Below are positions 63,770-64,000 of a DNA stretch of 64,000 nucleotides, in pieces. A program made the translations under genes and the position numbers. The notes beneath the pieces were generated by a model that was not told the origin of the DNA, did no database searches, and was given only the letters and a program-made list of their open reading frames with translations. The DNA is from Stackebrandtia albiflava (GTDB lineage: Bacteria; Actinomycetota; Actinomycetes; Mycobacteriales; Micromonosporaceae), in the NCBI RefSeq assembly GCF_007994225.1, contig NZ_VLLL01000006.1, forward strand, positions 1 through 64,000. The letters are read 5' to 3'. How positions within the stretch are numbered: the stretch's first letter is position 1; every line of letters starts with the position of its first letter.

Positions 63770-64000
63770 ATGACGCATTCACCGTTGTCGACGCCTTACC
63801 GTCTCGGAGACCTCGTACTGCCGAACCGCGTCGTCATGGCCCCGATGACCCGCTACCGCGCCACCGAGGACGGTACGCCGCTGCCGATCGTCGCCGACTA
63901 CTACGCGCAACGGGCGACCGCCGCGTTGATCGTCTCGGAGGGCATCTCCCCCAGCGCACGCGGCCAGTCCGACTGGCGGATCCCCGCGCTGGAGACCGAC
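63770..64000 (+). CDS. Old Yellow Enzyme-family ene reductase (5' part)
   Basis: The first 77 codons of an NADH:flavin oxidoreductase/alkene reductase: STPYRLGDLVLPNRVVMAPMTRYRA has the family's FMN-binding MAPMTR motif, and YYAQRATAALIVSEG is the following helix-strand. The 3' end is outside the window. Likely induced through the divergent MerR regulator, perhaps in response to reactive electrophiles. Confidence 0.93.
   Translation, partial: MTHSPLSTPYRLGDLVLPNRVVMAPMTRYRATEDGTPLPIVADYYAQRATAALIVSEGISPSARGQSDWRIPALETD

Overview
The window is 64 kb of very GC-rich chromosome with actinobacterial gene content: WhiJ-type XRE/DUF5753 plus DUF397 pair, SigE-family ECF sigma factor, HspR with HAIR operators over dnaK-grpE-dnaJ, a WXG100-like secreted pair, a PASTA-less membrane Ser/Thr kinase, and the PurS form of FGAM synthase. 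The lack of prophage or plasmid functions and the housekeeping gene density indicate chromosome. Glycomycetales or Micromonosporales are plausible orders, but the sequence alone does not fix the genus.

Region by region. 1-6.3 kb: the purine block purB-purS-purQ-purL (minus strand, three ATGA/4-nt overlaps) ending near tRNA-Ser(GGA). 6.3-8.4 kb: a small accessory patch in which a vapB antitoxin and a decayed vapC lie between an intact P-loop NTPase gene and a second, truncated copy of its 5' end. 8.4-14.4 kb: a VOC protein, an unusual ribosomal protein L11 paralogue coupled to a CGNR zinc-finger gene, and an ABC exporter divergent from a NarL-type two-component system across a palindromic operator. 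14.5-17.3 kb: MFS exporter, then an ECF sigma factor coupled to its presumed membrane partner. 17.6-23.7 kb: the hspR/dnaJ/grpE/dnaK heat-shock block with two HAIR operators, then purA. 23.8-31.8 kb: membrane, PP2C-like, nucleotidyltransferase-like and lipoprotein genes, tRNA-Arg(ACG), a pterin-dehydratase/VOC fusion and the XRE-DUF397 pair. 32.3-38.8 kb: accessory genes without close assignment, including a 530-residue coiled-coil protein divergent from a DarG-like macro domain. 38.9-48.8 kb: HxlR-controlled oxidoreductase, SMI1, an FHA protein, the kinase/TPR membrane pair and the secreted WXG100-like pair whose large member ends in a lysozyme-like domain, then a Tat-exported amidase. 49.2-56.3 kb: GNAT, DsbA/FrnE with a coupled 50-residue protein, DHA2 exporter, serS and two tandem HAD phosphatases. 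56.3-64 kb: an operon joining an NDP-forming CoA ligase, an AMP-forming CoA ligase and a methylmalonyl-CoA-mutase-type large subunit; then an NrtR-like Nudix regulator, and a MerR regulator divergent from an Old Yellow Enzyme gene cut by the window edge.

The most unusual signals are: a dispersed intergenic element of about 95 bp in three copies (48998, 54421, 63052) with a conserved promoter-like core; an L11 paralogue lacking the proline cluster that canonical L11 uses at the thiopeptide site; a vapC that can be restored by undoing two one-base losses, both in the same GCCGG context, and that also carries a D-to-G change; an orphan DarG-type macro domain next to an unassigned coiled-coil protein; and a pair of DnaA-box-like motifs repeated at two loci with identical spacing.
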